NCBI RefSeq assembly: GCF_040730185.1
Contig: NZ_CP160402.1
Location: 1,984,001-2,048,000 of the forward strand
Source of the DNA: Streptomyces sp. Je 1-332
GTDB taxonomy: Bacteria; Actinomycetota; Actinomycetes; Streptomycetales; Streptomycetaceae
Reading direction: 5' to 3'
Length of the DNA: 64,000 bases
In this document: piece after piece, positions 18,113 through 27,667 of the stretch
How positions within the stretch are numbered: position 1 is the first letter of the stretch
How the letters are laid out: the number at the start of each line of letters is the position of its first letter
Position numbers and translations under genes: made by a program
Notes under the pieces: model-generated
What the model was told of the DNA's origin: nothing
What the model saw: the letters and a program-made list of their open reading frames with translations, nothing else
Databases searched by the model: none

Positions 18113-18203
18113 GAACAGGCCTCTCCCACCCACCCGCCCGTAACCCCGCATCCACCCCTGACCGAACAAGCCTTTCCCGCCCACCCACCGATTGCCCCGC
18201 AGC
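18113..18203 (+). repeat. Two direct copies of a GAACARGCC...CCCCGCAGC repeat
   Basis: Copies at 18113-18150 and 18174-18203 start GAACAGGCC or GAACAAGCC, run through a pyrimidine-rich CCCACCCACCC tract and end CCCCGCA. The same family occurs at 21361-21401 (opposite strand) and inside the second ARH gene at 39992-40051. They lie in the 448-bp non-coding gap between the GH101 start and the trypsin gene. Confidence 0.75.
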
Positions 18204-18257
18204 GACCATCGATCAGCCATCGATCGGCCGCAGTCGGCGACGCGCGCGAGGGGACGT

Positions 18258-18350
18258 GCCGGTATGTCTGCCCGGAGCACGGCTCCCGAAGGCTCCGGAG
18301 CCGAAGCACCCAAGCGGCCACCGGACGATAGCGAGGACGGACATACCGGC
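18258..18350. other. Long-range inverted repeat with internal hairpin
   Basis: GCCGGTATGTC (18258-18268) is complemented exactly by GACATACCGGC (18340-18350). Between them is the 12-bp palindrome GGCTCCGGAGCC near 18291-18302. The arrangement could fold into a branched RNA on either strand. It lies 3' of the trypsin terminator and 5' of the GH101 promoter region. Function unknown. Confidence 0.4.
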
Positions 18351-18395
18351 GCGGCCCCGCACCCACACACGAACCCAACCCGCGGCACGAACAAA

Positions 18396-18431
18396 ACGCG
18401 GGGCCCGACCAGCACTGGTCAGACCCCGCGT
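18396..18431 (-). terminator. Terminator of the trypsin-like protease gene
   Basis: ACGCGGGG (18396-18403) pairs with CCCCGCGT (18424-18431), and within it GACCAG pairs with CTGGTC (18407-18420). On the - strand the stem is followed by TTTTGTT, a true U-tract. It starts 12 bp after the protease stop. Confidence 0.88.
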
Positions 18432-18442
18432 CCAGCGGACCC

Positions 18443-20394
<1,952 letters not shown>

Positions 20395-20401
20395 AGTCCC
20401 C

Positions 20402-20485
20402 GATCCGGGGCCGGAGTTGGACGACCCGGGGCCGGAGTTGGACGATCCGGGGCCAGGGTTGGACGACCCGGGGCCGGAGTTGGAC
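20402..20485. repeat. Four 21-bp tandem repeats between convergent genes
   Basis: Units start at 20402, 20423, 20444 and 20465, each close to GAYCCGGGGCCGGAGTTGGAC, with a period of exactly 21 bp. They fill almost the whole 91-bp gap between the metallopeptidase stop and the pentapeptide-repeat protein stop. The 7-codon periodicity is notable, but neither neighbour reads through it. Confidence 0.88.
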
Positions 20486-21334
20486 CTAGCTCCAGTGCGC
20501 CGGGCGGGCCAGGGCGGACGGCAGCTTCGTCCCGTCGTCTCCCTTGGCCGCGTTCACCTGCGACTGCGTCAGGAAGATGCTGCCGGTGAGGTCGGCGCCC
20601 CGCAGATCCGCGTCCCGGAAGTCCGCGCCGATCAGGTCGGCCTGGCGGAGGTCCGCGCCGTGGAGATCGGCGGCGATGAGGCAGGCGCCTCGGAGCGAGA
20701 CACCTCGGAGGTCGGCGCCGCGGAGGCGGGCGCCGAAGAGGTCGGCCCCTCGGCGGTCCTTCTTCTTCCGGCGGATGTCCGCGCGCACGAGATCGCTGGT
20801 GCGCAGGAGGAGGACGTTCACGTCCGCGCGGTGCGCGGCCACGTCCGTCTCGGCCACGGCGGCGGGGGAACCCTGGGCGAGCTGCTCGGTCTCGTCCAGG
20901 GCGCGCCGCAGTTCCGCGTTGATCGGCCGGGTCTGGGGCAGGGCGAGCGCCTCGGTCAAGTACCAGAGCAGTTCGTGCAGTTGGCGCATGACGGGGAAGA
21001 CATCGAACATCTGGCGGGCGGAGTCCGGGTCCTGACGCCAGTCGATGCCGCCGTAGGTCGCCTGGGAGACCCGCTGGCCGGCGCCGAAACAGTCGTAGAC
21101 GGTGCACCCCGAGAAGCCCGTCTGCCGCAGCTTCTGGTGGATGCCGCAGCGGAAGTCCTGCTGGAGGTTGGTGCACGGGGTCCCGGCCGCCTTGTCGACG
21201 GGAAAGTCCGACGACTTAGAGAGGGTGAGGGCCACACAGCAGAGCCCGAAGCAACTCCCGCAGTCGGCCCGCAGGTCCTGCTGGCCGTCGCCCTCTGCGA
21301 GGGGCAGCAGTTGACGCTCACGCTTCTCAGCCAT
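20486..21334 (-). CDS. Cys-rich N-terminal / pentapeptide-repeat protein
   Basis: A 282-residue protein in two parts. The N-terminal 100 residues carry a cysteine cluster (CGSCFGLCC, then single Cys residues in GTPC, FRCG, GCTVYDC), possibly metal-binding. The C-terminal third (about residues 190-255) is a run of pentapeptide repeats A(D/N)LXX such as GADLFGARLRGADLRG, which form a right-handed quadrilateral beta-helix. No enzymatic function can be assigned; some pentapeptide proteins mimic DNA and bind gyrase, but that is not implied here. Convergent with the metallopeptidase. Confidence 0.85.
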   Translation of the reverse strand: MAEKRERQLLPLAEGDGQQDLRADCGSCFGLCCVALTLSKSSDFPVDKAAGTPCTNLQQDFRCGIHQKLRQTGFSGCTVYDCFGAGQRVSQATYGGIDWRQDPDSARQMFDVFPVMRQLHELLWYLTEALALPQTRPINAELRRALDETEQLAQGSPAAVAETDVAAHRADVNVLLLRTSDLVRADIRRKKKDRRGADLFGARLRGADLRGVSLRGACLIAADLHGADLRQADLIGADFRDADLRGADLTGSIFLTQSQVNAAKGDDGTKLPSALARPAHWS

Positions 21335-21360
21335 CGGGGCCTCCTCGGGCGCTCACCGGT

Positions 21361-21401
21361 GCTGCGGGGCAAACGGGCGGGTGGGTGGGAAAGGCCTGTT
21401 C
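21361..21401 (-). repeat. Repeat copy of the GAACARGCC family
   Basis: On the - strand this reads GAACAGGCCTTTCCC, then ACCCACCCGCCCG and TTTGCCCCGCAGC, the closest to a consensus of the four copies in the window. It lies in the gap between the DEAD-box helicase stop and the start of the pentapeptide-repeat gene. Confidence 0.75.
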
Positions 21402-21447
21402 GGCGCCCCCGGCAGCGGGGCACAAACCCCGCCGCCGGGCACGAGTA

Positions 21448-23043
21448 CTACGCCGCCTTACGCCCCGCACCCCCGGAGGGGCGCCCACCGCGTCGAGCGC
21501 GACCCCCGCCGGCTCCGCCCCCGGAGGGCCTGCCGCCCTGCGACTGCGACCGGGGCTGACCCTGGCCGCCGCCCTGGGACTGCGACTGACCCTGGGGGCG
21601 CGAACGCCGCTGGCCGCTCCCCTGCCCGGCAGGGCGTCGCCGCGCCCGCTGCGGCGAGGCCTGCTGCTGCTGCGGAACCTCGATCACCACCGGCACCCCG
21701 GACGGCTCACGCGCCCCGGTGATACGGGAGAGCTCCTCGTCCGTGGACTTCACCCGCGCCGTCTTCGGGTTGATCTCCGCGTCGGACATCAGACGCGTCA
21801 TCTCCCGCTTCTCGTCCGGCAGGACGAGCGTGACGACACTGCCGGACTCACCGGCACGCGCCGTACGCCCACCGCGGTGGAGGTAGTCCTTGTGGTCGGT
21901 GGGCGGGTCGACGTTCACCACGAGGTCGAGGTCGTCGACGTGGATGCCACGCGCCGCGACGTTCGTGGCGACGAGCGCGGTGACCTGCCCGGTCTTGAAC
22001 TGGTCCAGGGTGCGGTTGCGCTGCGGCTGCGAACGGCCGCCGTGCAGTCCGGAGGCCCTTACACCGTTGGCGAGCAGCCGCTTGGTGAAGCGGTCCACGG
22101 CGCGCTTGGTGTCCAGGAACATGATCACGCGACCCTCGCGGGCGGCGATCCGCAGGGCGACGGCCTTCTTGTCGGTCTCGTCCTGCACGTACAGGACGTG
22201 GTGTTCCATCGTCGTGACCGCGCCCGCGGACGGGTCGACCGAGTGCACCACCGGGTCGGTGAGGAACATCCGGACCAGGCGGTCGATGTTCTTGTCGAGC
22301 GTCGCGGAGAAGAGCATCGTCTGACCGCCCTGCTCCACCTGCTTCAGGAGCGCGGTGACCTGCGGCATGAAGCCCATGTCGGCCATCTGGTCGGCCTCGT
22401 CGAGGACCGTCGTGCGCACCTGCGAGAGATCGGCGTCGCCGCGCTCGATGAGGTCCTTGAGACGGCCGGGCGTCGCCACCATGATCTCGGCGCCGCGACG
22501 GAGCGTCCCCGCCTGCTTGGTGATGGACAGGCCGCCGACGACCGTCGACATGCGCAGGTTCACGGACGTCGCGTACGGGGTCAGGGCGTCCGTCACCTGC
22601 TGCGCGAGCTCACGCGTGGGGACCAGGACCAGGGCGAGGGGCGAGCGCGGCTCGGCGCGACGGCCCGCGGTGCGGGCGAGGAGCGCGAGGCCGAAGGCGA
22701 GGGTCTTGCCGGAGCCGGTGCGGCCACGGCCGAGGATGTCGCGGCCCGCGAGGGAGTTGGGGAGGGTGGCTGCCTGGATCGGGAAGGGCTCGGTCACGCC
22801 CTGCGCGGCCAGCGTCTTCAGGAGGGCCTCGGGCATGTCCAGGTCGGCGAACGCCTCGACCGCGGGCAGCGCCGGCTCGATGCTCTCGGGCAGCGCGAAT
22901 TCACCGCCGACGGGCCTCGGCTTGGCGCGGCCCGGCTTCTTCGCGGCGCCCTTCGCCTGGCCGCCGCCGGCCACCGGGGCCTTTCCGCGTGCGTTCGTGG
23001 AGCGCCTGCGGGCAGGACGCGCAGGGCGTTCGGAGCGATTCAT
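21448..23043 (-). CDS. DEAD-box ATP-dependent RNA helicase
   Basis: A 531-residue helicase that unwinds RNA, probably during cold adaptation. All core motifs are visible: Q-motif region FPIQAATLP, I GRTGSGKT, Ia PTRELA, Ib TPGR, II DEAD, III SAT, V VAARGIHVDD and VI HRGGRTARAG. The last 90 residues are a low-complexity Arg, Gly, Gln and Ser tail, typical of RNA-binding extensions. ATG 23043 follows AGGAAGG. It lies 94 nt downstream of the cold-shock gene in the same direction, with a strong hairpin between, so expression may depend on readthrough. Confidence 0.95.
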   Translation of the reverse strand: MNRSERPARPARRRSTNARGKAPVAGGGQAKGAAKKPGRAKPRPVGGEFALPESIEPALPAVEAFADLDMPEALLKTLAAQGVTEPFPIQAATLPNSLAGRDILGRGRTGSGKTLAFGLALLARTAGRRAEPRSPLALVLVPTRELAQQVTDALTPYATSVNLRMSTVVGGLSITKQAGTLRRGAEIMVATPGRLKDLIERGDADLSQVRTTVLDEADQMADMGFMPQVTALLKQVEQGGQTMLFSATLDKNIDRLVRMFLTDPVVHSVDPSAGAVTTMEHHVLYVQDETDKKAVALRIAAREGRVIMFLDTKRAVDRFTKRLLANGVRASGLHGGRSQPQRNRTLDQFKTGQVTALVATNVAARGIHVDDLDLVVNVDPPTDHKDYLHRGGRTARAGESGSVVTLVLPDEKREMTRLMSDAEINPKTARVKSTDEELSRITGAREPSGVPVVIEVPQQQQASPQRARRRPAGQGSGQRRSRPQGQSQSQGGGQGQPRSQSQGGRPSGGGAGGGRARRGGRPSGGAGRKAA

Positions 23044-23077
23044 ACGGAAATGCCTTCCTGGACCTGGTGACAGCACA

Positions 23078-23114
23078 AGCCGGGACCCGCACCTTTCCGG
23101 TGCGGGCCCCGGCT
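23078..23114 (-). terminator. Hairpin between cold-shock gene and helicase
   Basis: A 16-bp stem with one mismatch (23078-23093 with 23099-23114) closes the 5-nt loop TTTCC. It starts 23 bp after the cold-shock stop and ends 35 bp before the helicase start. There is no long U-tract, so it may be a leaky terminator or an RNA-stabilising structure that sets the ratio of the two proteins. Confidence 0.75.
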
Positions 23115-23137
23115 ATGAGGTTCGCGTGCTACGACGT

Positions 23138-23341
23138 TCAGGCGGGAACGATGTTCTCGGCCTGCAGGCCCTTCTGGCCCTGCGTGACGTCGAAGGAGAC
23201 CTTCTGGCCCTCGAGGAGCTCACGGAAGCCCGAGGACGCGATGTTCGAGTAGTGGGCGAAGACGTCGGGGCCGCCGCCGTCCTGCTCGATGAAGCCGAAG
23301 CCCTTTTCCGAGTTGAACCACTTGACGGTGCCGGTTGCCAT
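23138..23341 (-). CDS. CspA-family cold-shock protein
   Basis: A 67-residue OB-fold nucleic-acid chaperone. It has the RNA-binding motifs KGFGFIEQ (RNP1) and DVFAHYSNI (RNP2) and the usual [10 protein letters not shown] start and NIVPA end. AGGAG lies just before ATG 23341. The gene is preceded by a long A+T-rich leader and followed by a hairpin and a DEAD-box helicase, a common cold-stress pairing. Confidence 0.97.
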   Translation of the reverse strand: MATGTVKWFNSEKGFGFIEQDGGGPDVFAHYSNIASSGFRELLEGQKVSFDVTQGQKGLQAENIVPA

Positions 23342-23631
23342 ATCAATCTCCTATAACAGGGGCAGAGTAAGGAAAACCACGGAATTGTGGATTCCAAGCG
23401 CTGCAATGACCCCCATCCCGGAGAGACCGGAGAAAAACAATAATGCGCCCTCGGAGCATTCCCGTCAGGCGCACATAAAGTTCATGGGTACCAAAACTGC
23501 GACGCATGAGCCTAACACGGACGAGGGACCCGCCCGCCTCGGGGCTGCCACGAGGCGGCACAGCGCCCCGGCACCGCCCCCGCAGATGCCTGCCGCACAC
23601 ACCTTCCTCCTGTCAGGGCGCCCCGCTACCT
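23342..23631 (-). promoter_or_regulatory. Long A+T-rich leader region of the cold-shock gene
   Basis: The roughly 290 bp upstream of the cold-shock start is notably A+T-rich for this chromosome and holds small inverted repeats, such as CCGGTCTCTCCGG near 23424-23436 and TCCACAATTCCGTGG near 23378-23392 on the - strand. Cold-shock mRNAs usually have long structured 5' leaders. I could not define the promoter. No gene is evident here. Confidence 0.4.
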
Positions 23632-23655
23632 TCAACCAAACAATCGCTTGGTTGA
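23632..23655. promoter_or_regulatory. TetR-type palindromic operator candidate
   Basis: TCAACCAA (23632-23639) and TTGGTTGA (23648-23655) are perfect inverted arms around ACAATCGC. The inner bases are also partly symmetric (CCAAxCxATxGxTTGG), a pattern typical of TetR/AcrR family operators. It ends 43 nt before the phosphatase start codon. No TetR gene is in the window. Confidence 0.5.
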
Positions 23656-23698
23656 GCGACGAGTGGCCATGGCGACCGCTACCGAGGAAGGCGGCCCA

Positions 23699-24655
23699 AT
23701 GCGCATCACCCGTACACGTACAGCAGTCGGAGTCGCGCTCTCCGCGCTGGCCCTGGGCACCCTGCCCGCCTGGGCGGCCCACGCCGAACCCGCCGGATCC
23801 ACCGCGCCCGATCGCGGCACGGCCCGGCACGCCCCGCTCCACCCCCGCCCCGCATCGGACGGCGTACGCCAGATACCTCTCCAAGGAGCCGTCAACGTAA
23901 GGGACTTGGGCGGCTACCGCACCTACGACGGCGATCGCGTCCGCTACGGCCAGGTCTACCGCGCCGACGCGCTCGCGAAGCTCACCGACGCCGATGTCGC
24001 CACCCTCGCCGGGCTGCGCCTGAAGAAGGTCGTCGACTTCCGGGTGCCCGCCGAAGTCCAGTACGACGGACCCGACCGACTGCCCGCCGGGCTCACCCCG
24101 ACGGCGCGGCCCGTCAGCGACAACGGCCTCTTCGCGACGCTGATGACCGTGATCGGCTCCAGGGACCCGGTCAAACAGGAGGAGATGCTGGGCAACGGCA
24201 AGGCGGACGCCTTCATGCGCGACGTCTACCGCAGCTTCGTCACCGACGGCCCCAACCGCGCGCAGTTCGCGGCCACCCTGCGCGACATCGCCCGGGGCAG
24301 CAAGGCCGCACCGCTGCTCTACCACTGCACGGCGGGCAAGGACCGCACCGGCTGGACCAGCTATCTGCTGCTTCGCGCCGTCGGCGTCCCCGAGCGCACC
24401 GCCGTCGGCGACTTCCTGGCGTCCAACACCTACCGGGCCGCGTACGACGCGAAGGTGCGCGAGGGCTTGAAGCAGAGCGGCCTGATGCAGAACCCCGATC
24501 TGCTGATCCCGCTCCAGGAGGTCCGCACCGGCTATCTGGAGGCGGCGCTGACCGAGGTGACGAAACAGTACGGAAGCTTCGCCAACTATCTGAGGAAGGG
24601 ACTCGGGCTTGATACGCGCACGATTCTCGCGCTGCGGGAGCGGATGGTCGACTAG
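23699..24655 (+). CDS. Secreted tyrosine-protein phosphatase (IphP/LipA-like)
   Basis: A 318-residue exported phosphatase. The signal peptide TAVGVALSALALGTLPAWAAHA is followed by a Pro-rich linker and a conserved NVRDLGGYRT, then the Cys-x5-Arg P-loop HCTAGKDRTG near residue 215. Members of this group dephosphorylate phosphotyrosine and sometimes phosphoinositides. ATG 23699 is chosen because GAGGAAGG lies 7-8 nt upstream and the signal peptide begins immediately. A TetR-like palindrome precedes the gene. A lone gene, convergent with the VWA gene. Confidence 0.92.
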   Translation: MRITRTRTAVGVALSALALGTLPAWAAHAEPAGSTAPDRGTARHAPLHPRPASDGVRQIPLQGAVNVRDLGGYRTYDGDRVRYGQVYRADALAKLTDADVATLAGLRLKKVVDFRVPAEVQYDGPDRLPAGLTPTARPVSDNGLFATLMTVIGSRDPVKQEEMLGNGKADAFMRDVYRSFVTDGPNRAQFAATLRDIARGSKAAPLLYHCTAGKDRTGWTSYLLLRAVGVPERTAVGDFLASNTYRAAYDAKVREGLKQSGLMQNPDLLIPLQEVRTGYLEAALTEVTKQYGSFANYLRKGLGLDTRTILALRERMVD

Positions 24656-24683
24656 GGGACCCGGCGGGCGGGTGTCACGGGGG

Positions 24684-25409
24684 TCAGGCGGTCACGATCC
24701 CCTGCGCCCGCGCCGCCGCGAGCCAGGCCGGGAACTCCCCCACCAGTTGGTCGTACAGACGGTCGTCCGGGACGGCGCGCGGGTCATGCCCCGCGTGGAA
24801 GAAGCCCGCGTTGTCGACGGCGCGCTTGGCGGGGACGGCGAGTTCGTCGAGCTTGCGGAGGTAGTCGAACTGCCTGCTCTTCGCGTCACCGAAGCCGATG
24901 AACTGCCAGAACAGCGGCAGCTTCGATGCCTTGCACAGATAGCGCTCGGCGGCGAGCTTGTTGATGGGGCCGCCGTCGGTCTGGAAGACGACGAGGGCGG
25001 GCGCCGTGGAACCGCTGTCCACATAGTGGTCGATCACGGCGTCCATCGCCAGGTGGTAGCTGGTCTTGCCCATGTGACCGAGCCCGGCGACGAACTCGTC
25101 GATCCGCCCGTGGTGACGGTCGAGGGCGATCTCCGTGACGGCGTCGACATCCGTGGAGAAGAAGACCGTGGGTACGGTGCCGTCGTCGTCGAAGTGCGCG
25201 GACAGACCCAGTACGCGGTCCGCGAGAGCCTGGACGGTGCCGTCCTTGTAGTACGGCTTCATGGAGCCGGAGTAGTCGACGACGAGGTAGACGGCGGCGC
25301 GTTGGCCGTCCAGGCCGTGCTTGCGCAGGCTGTCTCCCGCGGTCTTGTAGAGGCTCACGAGGGCGGGCGCCGCCTCTTCCACCTTGCTCAGGCTGATCGC
25401 CGGTCCCAT
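24684..25409 (-). CDS. VWA-domain (TerF-like) protein
   Basis: A 241-residue protein that is almost entirely one von Willebrand A domain. The MIDAS metal site is complete: DYSGSM (DxSxS), TSYHLAMDAV (Thr) and QTDGGP (Asp). It resembles VWA proteins linked to tellurite/stress TerD systems, but no ter gene is nearby. Start 25409 is favoured over an in-frame ATG at 25419-25421 because the purine-rich site would touch the latter. It is divergent from the SDR gene with only about 44 bp between them. Confidence 0.85.
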   Translation of the reverse strand: MGPAISLSKVEEAAPALVSLYKTAGDSLRKHGLDGQRAAVYLVVDYSGSMKPYYKDGTVQALADRVLGLSAHFDDDGTVPTVFFSTDVDAVTEIALDRHHGRIDEFVAGLGHMGKTSYHLAMDAVIDHYVDSGSTAPALVVFQTDGGPINKLAAERYLCKASKLPLFWQFIGFGDAKSRQFDYLRKLDELAVPAKRAVDNAGFFHAGHDPRAVPDDRLYDQLVGEFPAWLAAARAQGIVTA

Positions 25410-25453
25410 GTGCGGCCCCATTCCCCTGGCTCCTGTCCGCTCTTGGCGGTCAC

Positions 25454-26188
25454 GTGATCTCTTACGGCCTTGAGGGCAAGACGGTACTGATCACCGGTGC
25501 GGGCCGTGGACAGGGGGCCGCCGAGGCTCGGCTCTTCGCGGCGGCGGGGGCGCGGGTCGTGGTGACGGACGTCCGCGAGGAGGAGGGGCGGGAGGTCGCC
25601 AAGTCCCTTGGCGCGCAGGGTCTTTTCGTACGGCATGACGTCACGGACGCGGAGAGCTGGGCGTCGGCCGTGGCGGCGGGGGTGGCGGCCTTCGGCCGAC
25701 TGGACGCGCTCGTGAACAACGCGGCGCTGTGGCGGACGGCGTCCGTGGAGGAGGAGACGTACGAGAACTTCGAGGCCCTGCTCCGGGTCAATCTCCTCGG
25801 TCCGTTCCTGGGCATCCAGGCGGTGCTGCCCGCGCTGCGGGAGGCCGGCGGCGGCTCGATCGTGAACGTCTCGTCGACCGCGGGTCTTGTGGGGATACGG
25901 GGGCATGCGGCGTACGGCTCGACGAAGTTCGGGTTGCGGGGGCTGACGCGTTCCTCCGCGCTGGACCTCGCGGGGAGCGGGGTGCGGGTCAACTCCGTTC
26001 ACCCGGGGGCGATCGACACTCCGATGATCTCCTCCGCCTCCGCCGGGCGGGACTGGTCCCACCTGCCGCTGGGGCGGATGGGCCGCCCCGAGGAGGTCGG
26101 GGAGCTGATCCTCTTCCTCGCGTCGGAGGCGTCGTCGTACATCACGGGGGCGGAGTTCGCGGTGGACGGGGGGTCTACGGCGGGTTAG
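25454..26188 (+). CDS. SDR-family oxidoreductase
   Basis: A 244-residue classical short-chain dehydrogenase/reductase. The cofactor motif TGAGRGQG is at residues 15-22, NNAALW near 88, the catalytic Ser in VNVSSTAG near 140 and YGSTK (Tyr/Lys) near 153. Asp at the end of the second strand (VVTDVRE) suggests NAD(H) preference. The substrate is unknown; sequence style resembles hydroxysteroid and 3-oxoacyl reductases. The GTG at 25454 is the only reasonable start, with a weak ribosome site. The promoter overlaps that of the VWA gene. Confidence 0.9.
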   Translation: MISYGLEGKTVLITGAGRGQGAAEARLFAAAGARVVVTDVREEEGREVAKSLGAQGLFVRHDVTDAESWASAVAAGVAAFGRLDALVNNAALWRTASVEEETYENFEALLRVNLLGPFLGIQAVLPALREAGGGSIVNVSSTAGLVGIRGHAAYGSTKFGLRGLTRSSALDLAGSGVRVNSVHPGAIDTPMISSASAGRDWSHLPLGRMGRPEEVGELILFLASEASSYITGAEFAVDGGSTAG

Positions 26189-26242
26189 GGCTCCGAGATG
26201 CGGAAGGCGCGCTACCGCGAAACCGCACGTACTCTTGTGCGA

Positions 26243-27142
26243 ATGAAACGTGCAGGCCTCCTCCTTCTCGCCGTCGCCCCGGTCGCCACGGTCGCCGTCT
26301 ACCTCCTGGGCGGGGACTCGGACAGCGATGCCGCCGCAGGTCAGAGCGGGCCCGGCAGCCAGCGTCCGTACGACAAGGACAAGTCGGCGTCCGAGATCGA
26401 GGCCGACGACAAGCTGATCGCCCAGCTGCCCCCGGGCCTCGCGACGTCCGCCAAGAAGGAGCTGGCGCAGAAGCTCGTGACGAGCGCGGAGAACTCCACG
26501 CTGAACTGGCGCGGTCAGTACCGCTACATCGAGGACATCGGTGACGGGAACGGCTACACCGCGGGCATCATCGGCTTCTGCACCGGCACCAACGACCTGC
26601 TGACCCTCGTCGAGCAGTACACCAAGGACCACCCGGACAACGGCCTCGCCCGCTATCTGCCCGCCCTGCGCAAGGTCGACGGCACCGACTCGCACGAGGG
26701 CCTGGACCCCGGCTTCACCGAGGCGTGGAAGGCGGAGGCCGCGAAGCCCGCGTTCCGCAAAGCCCAGGACAGGACGCGTGACCGCGTCTACTTCGACCCG
26801 GCGGTGCGCCTGGCCAAGCTCGACGGGCTCGGCACGCTCGGCCAGTTCATCTACTACGACGCGATGGTCCTGCACGGCCCCGGCACGGGCGCCCGCGGGT
26901 TCTACGGCCTGCGCGAGGCGGCGCTGAAGGAGGCGAACACGCCGGCCCAGGGCGGCAAGGAGAAGGCGTATCTGGACATCTTCCTCGACATCCGCACCCA
27001 GGCGATGAAGGAGAAGAAGGCCCACCGCGACACGAGCCGCGTGGAGACGGCGCAGCGCCAGTTCCTCTACGACGGCAACTTCGGCCTGAAGACACCGCTG
27101 ACCTGGAAGGTGTACGGGGAGACGTTCAAGGTCCCCAAGTAG
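26243..27142 (+). CDS. csn: Secreted chitosanase (GH46)
   Basis: About 299 residues. A hydrophobic N-terminal segment (AGLLLLAVAPVATVAVYLL) exports or anchors the protein, followed by an Asp/Ser-rich linker. The catalytic region has TSAENSTLNWRGQY, with the acid Glu, and IEDIGDGNGYTAG, with the second carboxylate, both as in Streptomyces GH46 enzymes that hydrolyse beta-1,4-glucosamine chains. Start 26243 suits the signal peptide but lacks a clear ribosome site; an in-frame ATG at 26198 is the alternative. It ends at a strong bidirectional hairpin. The sugar ABC operon further on could import such oligosaccharides, though this is unproven. Confidence 0.93.
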   Translation: MKRAGLLLLAVAPVATVAVYLLGGDSDSDAAAGQSGPGSQRPYDKDKSASEIEADDKLIAQLPPGLATSAKKELAQKLVTSAENSTLNWRGQYRYIEDIGDGNGYTAGIIGFCTGTNDLLTLVEQYTKDHPDNGLARYLPALRKVDGTDSHEGLDPGFTEAWKAEAAKPAFRKAQDRTRDRVYFDPAVRLAKLDGLGTLGQFIYYDAMVLHGPGTGARGFYGLREAALKEANTPAQGGKEKAYLDIFLDIRTQAMKEKKAHRDTSRVETAQRQFLYDGNFGLKTPLTWKVYGETFKVPK

Positions 27143-27151
27143 GGCATACAA

Positions 27152-27188
27152 CGGTGCGGCACGACCCCGCCGGGGCCGTGCCGCACCG
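27152..27188. terminator. Bidirectional terminator after chitosanase
   Basis: CGGTGCGGCACG (27152-27163) pairs perfectly with CGTGCCGCACCG (27177-27188), with further C/G pairing inside. It lies 9 bp after the chitosanase stop and 8 bp after the convergent small-protein stop. Confidence 0.85.
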
Positions 27189-27196
27189 GTACGCGT

Positions 27197-27631
27197 TCAG
27201 CTCGTCTTGGCGTAGACGCCCGGACCCTGCATCTCAGGCGCCTCGACGTTGTCGCTCACCATGTTGAACGCTTGGAAATAGATGGTTTTGTTCTCCGCGA
27301 TCTCGTCGGCGAAACTGCAGGAGGTCCATCCGGCGTCGGAACCCAGATGGTCACTGCAGCTTCCCTCCCACACCAGTTCCGAGCCCTTGTAGGTCCAGTA
27401 CACCCTGGGGAACCAGCCATCCTTCCCCGTGTCCTTCACCCAGAACTTGTCACCGGACTTCTCGAAACATGCGTGTGTGCCTCGTCCCTGCGAGCACGGG
27501 GCGCCTACCGGAGGGCCGACCCTGGCACCTTGCTCAGCAGTGTCATCACTTGCGGCTGCCGTTCCGCTCAAGCAGAACACAGCACTGACAGCGAAGCCGA
27601 AAGCGGTACCAGCGACACTTTTCCACTTCAT
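27197..27631 (-). CDS. Secreted four-cysteine protein, copy 1
   Basis: A 144-residue protein with a signal peptide ending near GTAAAS. The mature part holds four cysteines and shares GPPVGA-C-S, GTHACFEKSGDKFWVKDT, a GSD-x-GW-x2-C segment and an FADEIAEN-type end with the adjacent gene, showing tandem duplication. I do not recognise the family. Conserved Cys suggest two disulfides and an extracellular role. Start ATG 27631 is preceded by GAAGGAA. It lies 36 bp after copy 2, so the two are probably cotranscribed. Confidence 0.8.
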   Translation of the reverse strand: MKWKSVAGTAFGFAVSAVFCLSGTAAASDDTAEQGARVGPPVGAPCSQGRGTHACFEKSGDKFWVKDTGKDGWFPRVYWTYKGSELVWEGSCSDHLGSDAGWTSCSFADEIAENKTIYFQAFNMVSDNVEAPEMQGPGVYAKTS

Positions 27632-27667
27632 GAGAATTTCCTTCACTTCAGGGGAACGACGGGCCTG

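Noticed and set aside
20399..20485. DPGPELD heptad repeats as a coding low-complexity protein
   Set aside because: The frame has no start codon of its own near the repeats, lies after the metallopeptidase stop and runs antisense through the pentapeptide-repeat gene.
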